Of a DNA stretch of 11,889 nt, positions 11,820 to 11,889 are shown piece after piece (the first letter of the stretch is position 1; each line of letters opens with the position of its first letter). The notes under the pieces were generated by a model, which saw nothing but the letters and a program-made list of their open reading frames with translations, did no database searches and was not told where the DNA came from. A program made the translations under genes and the position numbers. Origin of the DNA: UBA6065 sp038063975 (GTDB lineage Bacteria; Patescibacteriota; Minisyncoccia; Phycocordibacterales; UBA6065); contig JBBTTY010000003.1 of assembly GCA_038063975.1 (NCBI GenBank), positions 1 to 11,889 of the forward strand. Direction: 5' to 3'.

Positions 11820-11889
11820 TATTCCACTCCCACCTTACCCATTATTCCCGAATTAAAAGGATGCTTCACTTCCTTCATTTCCGTCACCA
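11816..11889 (-). CDS. Possible 3' end of a minus-strand gene (partial)
   Basis: Twenty-three codons are open from the window edge to TAA at 11816-11818, ending MGKVGVEY. The stop overlaps the dehydrogenase stop by two bases in a convergent arrangement. The frame is too short to be significant by itself and no family can be named. Confidence 0.25.
   Translation of the reverse strand, partial: VTEMKEVKHPFNSGIMGKVGVEY

Overview
The window (11,889 bases, moderately AT-rich) looks like a chromosomal piece of a small-genome bacterium. The best guess is a Patescibacteria/CPR (Parcubacteria-type) organism. This rests on the overall feel of the RecG protein (two inserts around the first helicase motifs and a modified motif VI), the rarity of Shine-Dalgarno sites, and several compact hypothetical membrane proteins. 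It is an inference from remembered family features, not a computed placement. TGA is used as a stop and not read through, so the code-25 lineages (Gracilibacteria, Absconditabacteria) are unlikely. No phage genes, insertion sequences, CRISPR array or rRNA are visible.

Layout: (1) positions 3-1056, minus strand: tRNA-Ser(GCU), a rho-independent terminator, and a membrane acyl desaturase with all three histidine boxes. (2) 1057-1493: a spacer holding a good 42-codon membrane-peptide gene with a strong ribosome binding site, a terminator-like hairpin and a clustered set of GATC-containing inverted repeats. (3) 1494-3710, plus strand: recG, probably leaderless. (4) 3722-10668, minus strand: a run of eight co-directional genes forming a copper/thiol envelope cluster. 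In transcription order these are a DoxX-like 4-TM protein, a small Cys/His/Met membrane protein, an anchored DUF1573 protein, a CcdA/DsbD-like membrane thiol transporter, an anchored Cys/His-rich protein of unknown family, a CopA-type Cu(I) P-type ATPase, a UreH/SafE-like membrane protein, and an anchored cupredoxin. (5) 10848-11819, plus strand: a D-2-hydroxyacid dehydrogenase, divergent from the cluster. A possible gene end lies on the minus strand at the right edge.

How the parts may work together (inference): CopA would export Cu(I). The SafE-like protein and cupredoxin would handle copper at the membrane or outside it. The CcdA-like protein would pass electrons outward to keep external cysteines reduced in the DUF1573 protein and the unknown Cys/His-rich protein. 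No heme-copper oxidase or cytochrome gene is in view, so detoxification cannot be told from cuproenzyme assembly. A CsoR-like palindrome sits in the promoter region at 10251-10267, ahead of genes 2-8 of the cluster, and tandem hairpins at 9779-9835 could set different expression for the first two genes and the rest.

Translation signals are notable. Only the desaturase and the 42-aa gene have clear Shine-Dalgarno sites. recG and the cupredoxin gene have a -10-like hexamer exactly six bases before the start codon, and the DUF1573 gene (after correcting its start) has one seven bases before, as expected for leaderless mRNAs.
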